In this document: piece after piece, positions 1 through 9,561 of the stretch
How the letters are laid out: each line of letters begins with the position of its first letter
Position numbering within the stretch: the first letter of the stretch is position 1
DNA from: CALDTK01 sp963837005
GTDB lineage: Bacteria > Bacteroidota > Bacteroidia > Chitinophagales > Saprospiraceae
DNA length: 64,000 nucleotides
Direction of reading: 5' to 3'
Assembly: GCA_963837005.1 (NCBI GenBank)
Contig: CAWIMC010000001.1
Location: 1,860,001 to 1,924,000, forward strand
The notes under the pieces: generated by a model
Told to the model about the DNA's origin: nothing
Databases searched by the model: none
Seen by the model: only the letters and a program-made list of their open reading frames with translations
Made by a program: the position numbers and the translations under genes

Positions 1-609
1 CTGCTCTCGGCAGCCTCGTGCGACAAGGACCCGCTCTCGCTCTCCCCCGAGGAGCTCGCCGCCCGCATCCGCGCCAATACCCCGACCGAACTCCCGCCGA
101 TCACCATGACGGGCGCCAACACCATGGGGGCCTACATCCACCCCCAGCCCGGGAGCCCACTCTGGGAGCAGGCCGGGCGCGTGGACTCGTTCCTGTTCGT
201 CGCCTCGGGCGTGGACCGGCCGGAGACAGCCCTGGCGGAGAGCTTGGACTGTGGGGCGTTTAATAACTACCTCAAGCAAAGCTCGGGGTGGACATCCATA
301 ATTGGCACCTATTGCGCCAGGCCCGAGATTAACGACCCCAAAAGAATCTCGGTCACCTTCAGTCTAGTCACTTCTGATAGCGCGGAGGTCTACCTAAACT
401 ACACTAAGGATGAATACGACATAGGCAACAGGTATTGGAGTCACGGACTTGTGAAGTCTAGCGTTAGTTATAATATCACGAGAGACGATAGGACAGCCCA
501 GATAATCAGTGGCACTTTCGCTACGCGGGTAATAAATCGTGCTGCTCCCTTTGATACTGTAGATATCACGGATGGTCGCTTCGACGTGACCTACGGTGTG
601 ACCCCGTAG
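1..609 (+). CDS. Secreted lipoprotein, 5'-truncated by window edge (DUF6252-like)
   Basis: The frame is open from base 1 and ends at the TAG at 607-609, so the true start lies upstream of the window. The first visible residues are LLSAASCDKDP, which reads as the end of a lipoprotein signal peptide with a lipobox-like Ser-Cys followed by Asp, suggesting a lipid-anchored envelope protein. The next part (ITMTGANTMGAYIHPQ) resembles the N-terminal signature of the Bacteroidota DUF6252 lipoproteins (TGANTFGC-type), and the end (TDGRFDVTYG) fits the final strands of that fold. Family assignment is from memory of the motif and is tentative. The 3' half (about 260-600) is visibly more AT-rich than the 5' part and than neighbouring genes, which could mean a recombined segment. 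Function unknown. Confidence 0.6.
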   Translation: MLSAASCDKDPLSLSPEELAARIRANTPTELPPITMTGANTMGAYIHPQPGSPLWEQAGRVDSFLFVASGVDRPETALAESLDCGAFNNYLKQSSGWTSIIGTYCARPEINDPKRISVTFSLVTSDSAEVYLNYTKDEYDIGNRYWSHGLVKSSVSYNITRDDRTAQIISGTFATRVINRAAPFDTVDITDGRFDVTYGVTP

Positions 610-617
610 CATAACAG

Positions 618-632
618 GTTTTGGCGAAAGCC
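618..632 (+). repeat. GNAA mini-hairpin element, GGC-GAAA-GCC
   Basis: GTTTTGGCGAAAGCC, the consensus form, in the short gap between the lipoprotein stop and the next gene. Confidence 0.9.
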
Positions 633-680
633 GAATCCATCTTCAAACCACATTTTTCACCCTCACAATTCACAACGGAC

Positions 681-3600
681 ATGAAAGCCGAATACTACCC
701 CTATGCCCTGGCCGCACTGCTGCTCGGGCTCCTACTCGCGCCCCGCCATGCGCGCGCCCAGTCGATGTACCAAGTCGACCCCTTCGCCGCGGCAGCCGCG
801 CCCTTCGACCAGCTCAACCCGTCGGCACTCACGACGGGTCTCCTCGCCGAACGCGGCAACCCCTTTATGTCGCTGTACAGCTACACCCTCGGACTTCCCC
901 ATCACGACAGCCTCACGCTCTCGGCCGACGGCCTACAGATGGCCGCCGTCACGGCGCAGACCATGGCCTACAACCCCGTCAACGCCGCGTGGCTCGGGGC
1001 CGACCGCTACGAAGGCCGGCGACGGGCTCAATCGGACACGGTCTACCTCGGTGCACTGCTCGTGCGGCACGATCAACTCGCGAGCGACGCGCTGAGCGCC
1101 AACCTCGTGTCGCTAAATACGACCGCCGGGAAGGTGTACGACGTGCCGGGGCGGCCGCGTAGCCCTTACGTCGTCCAGACCGCGGTGTTGATGGCCCCGC
1201 TAACGGAGGGTCTCACCGGGCCGAACGCGACGTTTTACCTTGATAGCCGCGACCTGCTGACCAACGTGCCCGGGGCGCAAGCGGTGGGGCTGCGCGTCAA
1301 CGGGCAGTACTTCTCCTTCGGGGCCAACACCAGCCGCAGCTACACCTTCCCCTCCAGCGGTACCTACGCGGTTAGTCTACAGTTCCTCGTCGGGGGTAGC
1401 TACCAGTGGGCGCACGCCAACGTCGTGGTGCCGCCGCCCGCGACCCAGCAGCTCCAGTTGACGGGCGGGCCTTTTTTTACCGTCCCGATCGACGGCGGCG
1501 GGGGCACGCTCCGTATCCAGTACAGCGGACACTGCGGGGAACGCCTGTCGAAGACCATCATTTTCGTCGGCGGGCTCGATCCGGAAAACAATCGGGGGTA
1601 TAAGGATGTGACGCTCCCGAAATTAAACTACGAAGTCGACGGTACAGGTCCTGCTTACGATGGCCAAACTGTCCTTGAACTTCTCGGCGACGCCAACTTC
1701 GACATCATCTTCGTCGACTGGGACGATGGCGGCGCATCCCTCGGGACCAACGCCGCGGTGGTGGCGCGGGCCATCCAGACGATCAACCGGCTCAAGACCG
1801 AGGATGGGGACGGCACCCCCTCGATCATCGTCGGGCAGTCGATGGGCGGGCTCTGCGTGCGGGCCGGGATCCACATGCTCGACAGCGCGCTGGTCGACCC
1901 ACGCCTGGAGCGCTTCTACAGCTGGGATACTCCTCACCGCGGGGCCAACTACCCGATCAACATGCAGTCGCTCATTGTCTACTTCGGCAACAATGACATC
2001 CTTCGCAATAACGTAGACGGCATTAAGCGTGCCTACCTAGCCCACCTGGCCGATGGCCCACGGCAGCTGCGGCTGCTCTCGGTCGACATTTTTGGTAATC
2101 GATCCACTCTCGAGTTCGACGCCTGGCAGGCCTACTATCAGTCTTTCGACATCAGCGTGCCGCACTTCGCGATGAGCAATGGCAGCGGGACGAGCAATCA
2201 GTTGAGTGCGACGCCGCAAGCCGATCGCGTCGTGCTGCCGGGTGCAGACATCCTGTCGATCACGGCAAAGCGACGCACCTCGCTCGTATCGCGGGCACAA
2301 ATTTTGACCGTCGCGGAGTACCTGCCGGGAAATTTTGAGATCTCCTTCGAGCTGTACCTCTTCGGCATCCGCCTGGTCGACATCGACCTTGCGCACAACC
2401 GTGACATCGTTAATGGCTTGCCCAACTACGACATCATGCCGGCGAGTATCTCGAACGTGGGCATCGGGGAGGCCGCGGAGGAGCTACCGAACGGCACCGC
2501 ACGGCCGCATTGGTTGCTTGCCATTGCCGCTCCGTGGACACTCGCATATTCAGCGAATGCGGATCTGCCCGGCAAGTACTACGCCTACGTCCCGACGCAG
2601 TCGGCTCAGAACCTGCCAATCAGCTTCACGCCGAGCATGAGCGTCGCCGGCTTCGACACTGACGGCGGAGTCGTGAGCAACGCCGAATCGATCGCCCCCC
2701 CACCAACCTACCAGGGCCCCACGGCTTCACAAAATCATGACCATGTGTCTTTCACGCCGCAGCTCGTCACGTTCTTCCTCGACGGCGTGCTCGGGATCAA
2801 CCTCGTCCCGATTTTGGTTGAGCCTGCCGGGGCCAACGTGGCGATCCGCTACAACTTCGGATCAGCGGCGACGGGGTTCGCCACCCCGGACGTGCTCGGG
2901 GGCACGCGCTCCATACTCAACGGTGGTGCCATCCTCGTTAACAATTTCGCCCGCCTCAGGGACATCTCCAATCCGGCGAACCCTTACAACGACGCCGCGC
3001 CCTTCTCCCTCACCCTGGCCGATGGCAACTGCTATGGACAGGCCGACATCACTATCCAGTCCGGCGGCACCTTTCGCGTCGGCGACCACCCACGGCTCGC
3101 TACCGTCACCGGGAGCCCTACCTCTCGCATCACGGTACTGGGTGGGGGCCTGCTAGAGATCGACCACGGCTCCACCTTCCTCCTGCAATCCAATGGCCCG
3201 TACGGGAACGGAGGTATCCAGGTCGAATCCCAGGGCGTCCTCGAGGTCCGCGGCGGCGGCCAGGTAGGCCGCATCACTATAGACGGCAGTATCCTTCGCA
3301 TCAAGGCCGGTGGCACCCTCCGCATCGGCTATGCCGCTCAGGTTGAAGTCATCAATGGCGGGCGGCTCATCCTAGAGACCGGTGCCAACGTCCAGTTCTT
3401 CGATCAATACAACCCCAACCAAAGCGACGGCAAAATCTATATCGGCCCTAACAGCAAGCTCGAACTCCAGGGCACCTACAACTGGTCCGGCCCAGGCTAC
3501 CTCCACCTCGCTGACGCCAACGCTATCGTAGGGGCCGGAAAGCTCGTACTCATTGGGGCTGGCAGCGCCTACCGCCGCATCCAGACCGATGTGCTCGTCA

Positions 3601-4178
3601 CGCTCGACAACCAAAGCCTTACGCTCGTCAACCTCAAATTCATCGCGTACGGCGGCGGCCTCAGCGTCATCAACGGCGGCGAAATGCGGGTTGGCAACTG
3701 CCAGATCGACGGTGGATTGGTGGCCCTGGCTACCGATGGCCTCGGCCTCACCTCCATCAAGAACTCAACCTTCAATGGCTCCGGCGGCGACGGCGTCGTG
3801 CTTACCACCGGCGATCCAGATGGCCTCAGCCTCGTTGACGCGCTGGATCACGTATGGGTCGCTGGCCGCGGCAGGCGCATCGAGAACAATGGTCTCGACG
3901 GAGTTGAGGGTTTGGTTGAGTTCGCTGTAAAAATACGAATTGTAGCCATCGCCGCCCGAAGCGCGGAGGATCAGGACATCGCCGCCGGTCACGTCGTTGA
4001 GGAAGCTACGGAGGGCCAGGTCGACGTCGGTCCCGCCGCCCATGAGCAAGATGCTGTTGCGGTGCTGAACAGTGGCGCTCACGTCGCTACCCACGCGGTA
4101 GGAGGTGTATGGCTGGGCGTAGACCGCAAGGTTGGAGACCAGACCAAGAAGGAGGAGGTAAGCCAGGCGCATAGGTGA
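681..4178 (+). CDS. Large secreted alpha/beta-hydrolase (lipase-like) protein with beta-helix-like C-terminal region; 3' end chimeric
   Basis: Starting at the ATG at 681 gives a clear signal peptide (MKAEYYPYALAALLLGLLL, ending ARAQ). An alpha/beta-hydrolase core lies around residues 310-440, with a nucleophile elbow GQSMGG (Ser387) and SWDTPHRGAN about 50 residues later, as in lipases and PGAP1-like esterases. From about residue 720 to 1040 the protein is rich in Gly and repeated hydrophobic/GG patterns (GGRLILETGAN, GGEMRVGNCQ), suggesting a parallel beta-helix. Such proteins in Bacteroidota usually end in a T9SS sorting domain; here none is visible. Instead, after about position 3810 the reading frame is simply the antisense of a truncated cyanophycinase gene on the other strand, so the last roughly 120 residues are probably not native. 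Likely secreted or surface-exposed; substrate unknown. Confidence 0.7.
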   Translation: MKAEYYPYALAALLLGLLLAPRHARAQSMYQVDPFAAAAAPFDQLNPSALTTGLLAERGNPFMSLYSYTLGLPHHDSLTLSADGLQMAAVTAQTMAYNPVNAAWLGADRYEGRRRAQSDTVYLGALLVRHDQLASDALSANLVSLNTTAGKVYDVPGRPRSPYVVQTAVLMAPLTEGLTGPNATFYLDSRDLLTNVPGAQAVGLRVNGQYFSFGANTSRSYTFPSSGTYAVSLQFLVGGSYQWAHANVVVPPPATQQLQLTGGPFFTVPIDGGGGTLRIQYSGHCGERLSKTIIFVGGLDPENNRGYKDVTLPKLNYEVDGTGPAYDGQTVLELLGDANFDIIFVDWDDGGASLGTNAAVVARAIQTINRLKTEDGDGTPSIIVGQSMGGLCVRAGIHMLDSALVDPRLERFYSWDTPHRGANYPINMQSLIVYFGNNDILRNNVDGIKRAYLAHLADGPRQLRLLSVDIFGNRSTLEFDAWQAYYQSFDISVPHFAMSNGSGTSNQLSATPQADRVVLPGADILSITAKRRTSLVSRAQILTVAEYLPGNFEISFELYLFGIRLVDIDLAHNRDIVNGLPNYDIMPASISNVGIGEAAEELPNGTARPHWLLAIAAPWTLAYSANADLPGKYYAYVPTQSAQNLPISFTPSMSVAGFDTDGGVVSNAESIAPPPTYQGPTASQNHDHVSFTPQLVTFFLDGVLGINLVPILVEPAGANVAIRYNFGSAATGFATPDVLGGTRSILNGGAILVNNFARLRDISNPANPYNDAAPFSLTLADGNCYGQADITIQSGGTFRVGDHPRLATVTGSPTSRITVLGGGLLEIDHGSTFLLQSNGPYGNGGIQVESQGVLEVRGGGQVGRITIDGSILRIKAGGTLRIGYAAQVEVINGGRLILETGANVQFFDQYNPNQSDGKIYIGPNSKLELQGTYNWSGPGYLHLADANAIVGAGKLVLIGAGSAYRRIQTDVLVTLDNQSLTLVNLKFIAYGGGLSVINGGEMRVGNCQIDGGLVALATDGLGLTSIKNSTFNGSGGDGVVLTTGDPDGLSLVDALDHVWVAGRGRRIENNGLDGVEGLVEFAVKIRIVAIAARSAEDQDIAAGHVVEEATEGQVDVGPAAHEQDAVAVLNSGAHVATHAVGGVWLGVDRKVGDQTKKEEVSQAHR
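3812..4172 (-). pseudogene. Truncated cyanophycinase-like (peptidase S51) secreted protein
   Basis: Reading leftwards from the ATG at 4172 gives a signal peptide (MRLAYLLLLGLVSNLAVYAQ) and then a sequence typical of S51 cyanophycinase-like peptidases: SILLMGGGTDVDLALRSF, GGDVLILRASGGDGYNSY and NEAEAIWIAGG, which in the family precedes the segment leading to the catalytic Ser. After IWIAGG homology stops: the frame runs into the antisense of the hydrolase gene and ends within about 15 codons. Only the first ~120 residues remain, so the catalytic Ser/His region is missing. The gene reads convergently into the large hydrolase gene, and both lose their 3' ends at the same point (3805-3815), marking a deletion or misassembly junction. 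Confidence 0.65.
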
Positions 4179-4404
4179 GACCATAAAGAGCGAAACAGAG
4201 CGGATGTCAGTCCGCAAGGTAGCGCAGCGCCGTTGTTGGCCGGTCTACTGGTCTGAGGGAGAGATGGCAGCCTGCAGCTACCTAGTGACTCGCACGACTC
4301 GAGATACAACGTGGACCGTGGTGGGAGACGGCGTGACTAGCGGCTCCCGCGCTTCTGCGCGGTGCCTCCTTCCGGCACCGGGACCGCAGAGCTTCCTCAA
4401 AGAC

Positions 4405-4794
4405 TTTGGAATGTCCTACATGATCGGAGACACAGACGGGCACCGCGCGGAAGCGCGGAAGCCGCCCGTTTAAACGCGTTAGGTGATCACTGCTTGGACG
4501 CAGACCTAGTGCCTTGGACTTATCCTACCTGATCGGAGACAAAAACGGGCACCGCGCGGAAGCGCGGAAGCCGCCCGTCTGAACGCGCTAGGTGATCACT
4601 GCTTGGACGCAGACCTAGTATCTTGGAATACCCTACCTGATCGGAGACACAAACGGCAAGCGCGGAAGCCGCTTGTCTGAACGCGCTAGGTGATCACTGC
4701 TTGGACGCAGACCTAGTGCCTTGGACTATCCTACATGATCGGAGACACAAACGGGCACCGCGCGGAAGCGCGGAAGCCGCCCGTTTGTGTCTCC
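4405..4794. repeat. Hairpin-rich tandem repeat, about 3.5 copies of a 98-109 bp unit
   Basis: The segment beginning GATCGGAGACAC recurs at 4422, 4531, 4639 and 4737 (spacings 109, 108 and 98). Each unit contains the nested inverted repeat CCGCGCGGAAGCGCGG (6-bp stem, GGAA loop; the third copy has lost part of it) flanked by ACGGGC/GCCCGT, followed in the complete units by a second imperfect hairpin with CTAGGT/ACCTAG arms. The array sits between the truncated cyanophycinase start and the 3' end of rnr. No reading frame is convincing here. The GGAA-capped stem recalls the interspersed GNAA mini-hairpins found elsewhere in the window, although the GTTTT leader is missing. Confidence 0.85.
4741..4794 (-). 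terminator. Long perfect hairpin beyond the rnr stop; possible transcription end
   Basis: GGAGACACAAACGGGC at 4741-4756 is exactly the reverse complement of 4779-4794, a 16-bp stem enclosing a further GC stem with a GGAA cap. It lies about 30 bp past the likely rnr stop and closes the tandem array. No T-tract follows on either strand, so it is not a classic intrinsic terminator; it may act as an RNA 3' end stabiliser. Confidence 0.4.
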
Positions 4795-4824
4795 GACCAG
4801 TCCAGGACGTTACCCTGGATTCAC

Positions 4825-7800
4825 TCACCCCCCCTCGTGCTTCGGCTTTGCATTCGCAGGTGCTTTGCAGCGGCTTTTTAGTAGCGGGCTTTTTCGCTAC
4901 AGGCTTCTTCGCGGCACTGGCTTTTGTAGCGGTCGTTGCGTTGGCAGGCGCTTTATCTTTTGCTGTACTTGCTTTGGCGGCGGGAGCTTTGGCTGTTGCG
5001 GCTTTTGTCGTGGTCGCCTTTGTCGCAGCGGGTTTCGCAGCAGTTGCCTTTTTGACGGGGGCTTTCTTCGCTGCGGGTTTCTTCGCTGCGACCTTGGCGG
5101 GTGCCGGGTTTTGGGCTACTACGGCTGGCGCGGAAGCTTCCGTGTTGGCACCAGCGGCGGCTTTTGCCTTGCTGGGAGCGGTGGTACGAGCGACGGTTTT
5201 CTTCGCAGCGGGCTTTTTGGCGACCGGCTTCTTAGCGGCTGGTGCTTTGGCAGCTGGTTTTGCAGCAGCAGCTTTAGGCGCTTCGGTTTCGGGTGCGGGT
5301 GCCGCTTCCGTATTGGCGGAAGCAGCAGCCTTAGCTTTCGATGCCGCGGGCTTGCGGGCTGCGGGCTTTTTAGAGGCCGGCTTTTTACCGGGAGCCTTAA
5401 CAGTAGGCGCGTCCTCCGTTTTGGCGGAAGCTGTGACCTCCTTCGCAGCAGGCGCAGTTTTGGCGGAAGCCGTCACTTCCTTCTGTGGAGTGGCACCGCC
5501 TCTCCGGCGACCTTTCGGCTGTTCGGTCTTGACGGGCGCATCTGGGGCGATATTCTCGACCGGCACCCTGGCCTCAGCTTTGGCTTTCTTCTCGCGACCG
5601 GGGTGGTGCTCGTGACCGTAGTTGGCCACCATGCTCATCTCGATGCGGCGACTGTCGAGGTCGGCACTCACGATCTGCACGCGGACGTTGCTGCCCATCT
5701 GGAGCTTACTTCCCGATTTCGTCGTGGCCACGAGGCGATCGGCGCCCAACTCGTAGCGCTCGTCCATGTGCTGGAAGGGCACGAAACCCTCGCAGTAGTT
5801 GTCGATCAGTGAGACGAACACCCCACGTTCGATAATGCCGGCCACGGTGCCGTCGAACTCCTCGCCGATGTGGTCCTTGATGTACAGGACCTGGAAGTAG
5901 CTCGTCGACTCGCGCTCGGCCTTGACGGCGGCGCGCTCGCGCTCGGAGATGTGGCGGCAGTTGTCCTCGAGCCAATCCTTGTCGAGGCGGTACTCCTGCT
6001 TGGCGAGGTTGCGCTCGAGGATGCGGTGGACGAGCACGTCGGCGTAGCGGCGGATCGGGCTCGTGAAGTGCGTGTAGTGCTCGAAGGCGAGGCCGTAGTG
6101 ACCGATGTTGTCGGTCGTGTACTCAGCCTTGGCCATCGTGCGGATCGCGAGCGGGCCGAGAACGGCCAATTCCGGACGATCCTTGGCAAGCTTACGGAGC
6201 TTGTTGTAACTCTTCGAGATATTGGCCGGCGTCGTGAGGTCGAGTTTGATATCGAAGCGCGCCGCAAACGTGGCGAGGTTCTCCATCTTCTCCGGGTCGG
6301 GCTCGTCGTGGACGCGGTACGGGAAGGGGATCTCGATCTTCTTGGACTTACCGGCGATGAACTCGGCCACCGAGCGGTTGGCCAACAGCATGAAGTCCTC
6401 GATGAGCATGTTGGCGTCCTGGCGCGGCTTGACATAGGCGTCGAGCGGGGCTCCGTCTTCCGACAAACGAAAGCGCACCTCCTCCGAATCGAAGTCTATG
6501 GAGCCGTTGCGGAAGCGGCGCTCGCGCAACTTCTCGGCAATCACGTTGCAGTGGCGCACCACGTCTCCGAGCTTGTCCTCCTTGCCTTCGATCAGTTCCT
6601 GCGCCTCTTCGTAGGTGAAGCGGCGGTCGGAGTGCGTGAGGGTCTTCGAGAAGTAGGTGCGCTTGATGGCGTGGCGGTCGTCGAACTCGAACATCGCCGA
6701 GAAGGTGCACTTGTCCTCGTTCGGGCGAAGGCTACAGACGCCGTTGGAGAGCTTCTCTGGGAGCATCGGCAACACACGGTCTACGAGGTAGACCGAAGTC
6801 GTCGAGCGGGCGGCCTCGTTGTCGAGCGCTGAACCGGGCTGCACGTAATGGCTCACGTCGGCGATGTGGACCCCGATCTCGAGCCTGCCGTTGTCGAGGC
6901 GCCGGTACGAAATGGCGTCGTCAAAGTCCTTGGCGTCGTAAGGGTCAATCGTGAAGGTGAGCACGTCTCGCAGGTCGAGGCGACGGCTGGCCTCCTGCGG
7001 GTCGATCGTCTCGGAGATGGCCTCGGCCTCGGCCATGGCCTCCTCGGAGTGGCGCAGATCGAAGCCCTGGTTGATGAGGATGCCCTTCATCTCGATGTCG
7101 GTCGAGCCGGTGGCCCCGAGCACCTCGGTAATGACGCCGCGCAGTGCCCCACCGTTGCGGCCCGGCCACTGCGCAATGTGCACGACGACCTTTTCGCCGT
7201 CTTTCGCCCCCAGGGCGTCCTCGTCGGAAACGATGATCTCGAAGTCGTACTCGAGGCGGTCCGGGGTGACGTAGGCGCGGTTGCGGGAGTTGTTGTAGGT
7301 GCCCATAAACGCCTCGACGGCGTGCGTGAGGACTTCGAGCACCTCCCCCTCGGGCTTGTTGCGACCGCGCGGCGTCCAGGTGCGGATACGAACGATGTCC
7401 CCGTTCATGGCTCCGCCGAGGTTGCGGGCCGAAACGAAGATGTCCTGCTCGCGCCCTTCGACCAGGATATAGCCAGAGCCGGAGCGACTGACGTCGACCT
7501 TGCCGGTCAACTCGTCACTGGAGGACGAGCTGCGGCTTCCGCGACCGCGGCTATTGCCCGAATGGCGGTCGGAACTGCGGTCGGCCGTCGACTCGCCGTT
7601 GGACTTCGTAAAGCCTTTCGAGCGCCCGTTCGAGCGATCAGCGTCTTGGTTGTTGCCGTTGTCGCTGTCGCGCGACTTGCTGCCGCGACGGCTGTCGGTG
7701 GGGTTGCTCTCGTTCGCCGAGGAGCGGCGGGCGTTGCCACTGTCCCTGCGGGCGTTATCGCCACTGCTGTTGTCGTCGCGGCGCTGGCCACGCTTCGGGC

Positions 7801-8122
7801 GGGCGGGCTGCTCGCCGCGGCTGATGTCGCGCTTGGCCTCCCGGTTGAAGTCCCGGTCGGCATTCTCCTCGCGGGGACTGTCCTTGAGCTTGAGCACGGG
7901 GACGCTCTTGAGTTTGCCGCCGGCCTGTAGTTGCTCGATGGCGTGGCGGACGGCGTCCTTGTTGTTTTTGAGTTGGAGGTGCTGGATGATCTGCTTCGGG
8001 GTGAAGCGGCGCTCCGGGTTGCTGCGGAAAAGTTGCAGGATGGACTGCTGGAGCTGCTTGGTGGTGAGTTTGTCGCCACCCTTATCGGACGAGCCGCCGC
8101 GGCGGCGTTTCTTATTGGTCAT
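4825..8122 (-). CDS. rnr: Ribonuclease R, 3'-5' exoribonuclease with long basic C-terminal tail
   Basis: Processive 3'-5' exoribonuclease of the RNase II/R family. Starts at the ATG at 8122 (MTNKKRRRGGSSDKGG). In order: winged-helix-like N-terminus (about 20-75), an Arg/Ser/Asn-rich disordered linker (about 80-200), cold-shock domains, the RNB catalytic domain with TIDPYDAKDFDDA (the Asp cluster that binds Mg) and HIADVSHYV, and an S1 domain (EFDGTVAGIIERGVFVSL). Then follows a tail of roughly 250 residues made of AAKKPVAKKPA-type repeats, like histone H1 or HU tails, unusual in length for RNase R. Near 4870 the frame seems to slip by one base: the alternative frame ends naturally in KPKHEGG and TGA at 4825-4827, whereas the uninterrupted frame reads on into the repeat array to 4694. 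Two interspersed hairpin elements lie in the tail. Confidence 0.93.
5418..5432 (+). repeat. GNAA mini-hairpin element, GGC-GGAA-GCT (G-T closing pair)
   Basis: GTTTTGGCGGAAGCT inside the low-complexity tail of rnr, antisense to the gene. A degenerate copy (GTATTGGCGGAAGCA) lies at 5310-5324. Confidence 0.75.
5457..5471 (+). repeat. GNAA mini-hairpin element, GGC-GGAA-GCC
   Basis: GTTTTGGCGGAAGCC, 39 bp from the previous copy and antisense to rnr. Confidence 0.85.
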
Positions 8123-8277
8123 AAACGGTTTTCAGGCTGACATCGCGAAGATGACTTCGCGAAGTGCTATGGGGGTTAACGCGAAAATGGTAGGATGGGT
8201 GCGAGGGGGAGATGAGGTCGGTTGTTTGGTGGGTCGGGGATTTGGTTGTTTGGTGAGTTGCGCTTAGATCCGTATCA

Positions 8278-8292
8278 AGCTTTCGCTAAAAC
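8278..8292 (-). repeat. GNAA mini-hairpin element, AGC-GAAA-GCT
   Basis: Minus-strand reading GTTTTAGCGAAAGCT; both outer stem bases differ from consensus and remain paired. Intergenic. Confidence 0.85.
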
Positions 8293-8821
8293 CTTCAGAA
8301 TTTGCTGTCATGGAGCGTGGTGGAGAGTGGTTCTTGCGTAAGCAACCTGTGCGGACTAATGAATTGGGGGTTAGTTTCCGGCCATGGCAGAGGGATCGCG
8401 CACGCGCAGGAGAGCTGCATCGGCAGCGGAATCATGGCTACTACAGGGGGCTTACTAGGCTTGATCTTGTGGCTGTTGTTCGGGACGATGTTCGGATTTT
8501 GGCGCGGTACGCCAGCGCTGCGCATCGATAAGGACGGCGTGTCTGGCACCGACGCTACGAGTCTCGAGGTCGAGGACCAGCGAAAGTACCAGGCTTTGAT
8601 GGAAGGCTGGGTAGGAAGGTACCTGTTGTAGGTTGTAGGGCTGGATGTTGGGCTCGGAGGCGATTGTCTTGGACACGCCGAAAGGGGTGAACGGGGCTGC
8701 GTATTTGGCGGCGCTCATAGAGGAAGAGAAGAGCCTCTTCGGAAGCGTCACTACGCAGCAGCGATCGAGCAAGTAGTCGTTGGACGCCATTTCGCTATGG
8801 ATGATAAACCATCCGTTGCAA

Positions 8822-8836
8822 GTTTTCACGAAAGTG
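8822..8836 (+). repeat. GNAA mini-hairpin element, CAC-GAAA-GTG
   Basis: GTTTTCACGAAAGTG: the stem has changed from the consensus while pairing, GTTTT and GAAA are kept. Intergenic. Confidence 0.75.
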
Positions 8837-8848
8837 GCCTACCTGAGG

Positions 8849-9502
8849 TCAATCGTCTGTTTCATCTGGCTCCAACAACCCAACTATTCGCCAACCTTCC
8901 GGCGTCTCGCTCACGATGTGGTCGTACACCACCTCCCCGTCTTGAAACGTCATGACCTCGGTGACAAGGGCCTGGCCACGTTCTTCCGAGTACCGAACGC
9001 TCAGTAAGGCTCGCTTATCGCACCCGCGGAGGACCACCGCGCCATCGGCGATCGGGACGCCGGGCAAATTTTGCATGGCCTGCAAAACGGAGCTGTCCGT
9101 CGGCGAGATGTTGTCGTCGAGGTGTAGGTCTTGCGGTCGAGGGCGACCGACACCTCGCTCGCCCTCCCGGTCACCTCGACCTGCGCGAGTTGGGTCGCGT
9201 CTTCGGAGAGGACCGTGGCGCCGAGTTGAAGATTGGGACTCAGCTGGCCGACGAAGACCTCCCCTTGCCGCCCGGCACCGCGAGCGCGTAGCGGCCATCG
9301 TCGTCGCTCACGCCCCCGGCCACGAAGGCGGAGTCGGGCAGGGCAGGGCACGCGCCACGGCATTGGCATAGCTGAGGGGGGTCGCGCGGTCGGCCTCGGT
9401 GAGGGTGCCGGAGAGGGTGACAGCGGTTTGGGCTTTCGCCAAAACGCTCGACAGTACGACGAGCGCGAGGCATAGGGGCAGACGCACTGGCACAAAGAGC
9501 AC
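8849..9502 (-). pseudogene. Decayed TonB-receptor-like gene fused to an unrelated C-terminal fragment
   Basis: From the ATG at 9502 a signal peptide (MLFVPVRLPLCLALVVLSS, ending VLAKAQ) leads into a carboxypeptidase-regulatory-like beta-sandwich (AVTLSGTLTEADRATPLSYA; then, in another frame, GGVSDDDGRYALAVPGG). A TonB plug start (VLQAMQNLPGVPIADGAV) follows in a third frame. After VLRGCDK the sequence is no longer receptor-like but reads VMTFQDGEVVYDHIVSETPE and GWRIVGLLEP, resembling the end of an NTF2/SnoaL-type small protein. At least two frame changes and a junction are needed, and the whole beta-barrel is missing. I read it as the remnants of two genes joined by deletion. Confidence 0.65.
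9431..9445 (-). repeat. GNAA mini-hairpin element, GGC-GAAA-GCC
   Basis: Consensus copy in sense orientation in the decayed receptor gene, where it encodes VLAKA, the signal-peptidase cleavage region. Confidence 0.9.
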
Positions 9503-9561
9503 CTTTGTGCGGGGACTAGGTGTGTAGGCGTATATGGCCGACGCTGCCTAAGGCCTAGCCC

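Larger units (their letters stand above)
8123..8848. other. 726-bp region without a convincing gene
   Basis: Upstream of rnr. It contains a T/G-rich direct repeat (two GGTTGTTTGGTG units near 8218-8262) and two mini-hairpin elements. A plus-strand frame at about 8435-8631 has one hydrophobic stretch (GGLLGLILWLLFGTMFGF) followed by charged residues, possibly a remnant of a small membrane protein, but no homology is recognised. Confidence 0.5.

Noticed and set aside
4701..7930. Long plus-strand reading frames opposite rnr
   Set aside because: They are antisense shadows of a GC-rich gene with strong codon bias; they contain no family motif and no start context, while the minus strand encodes a full RNase R.
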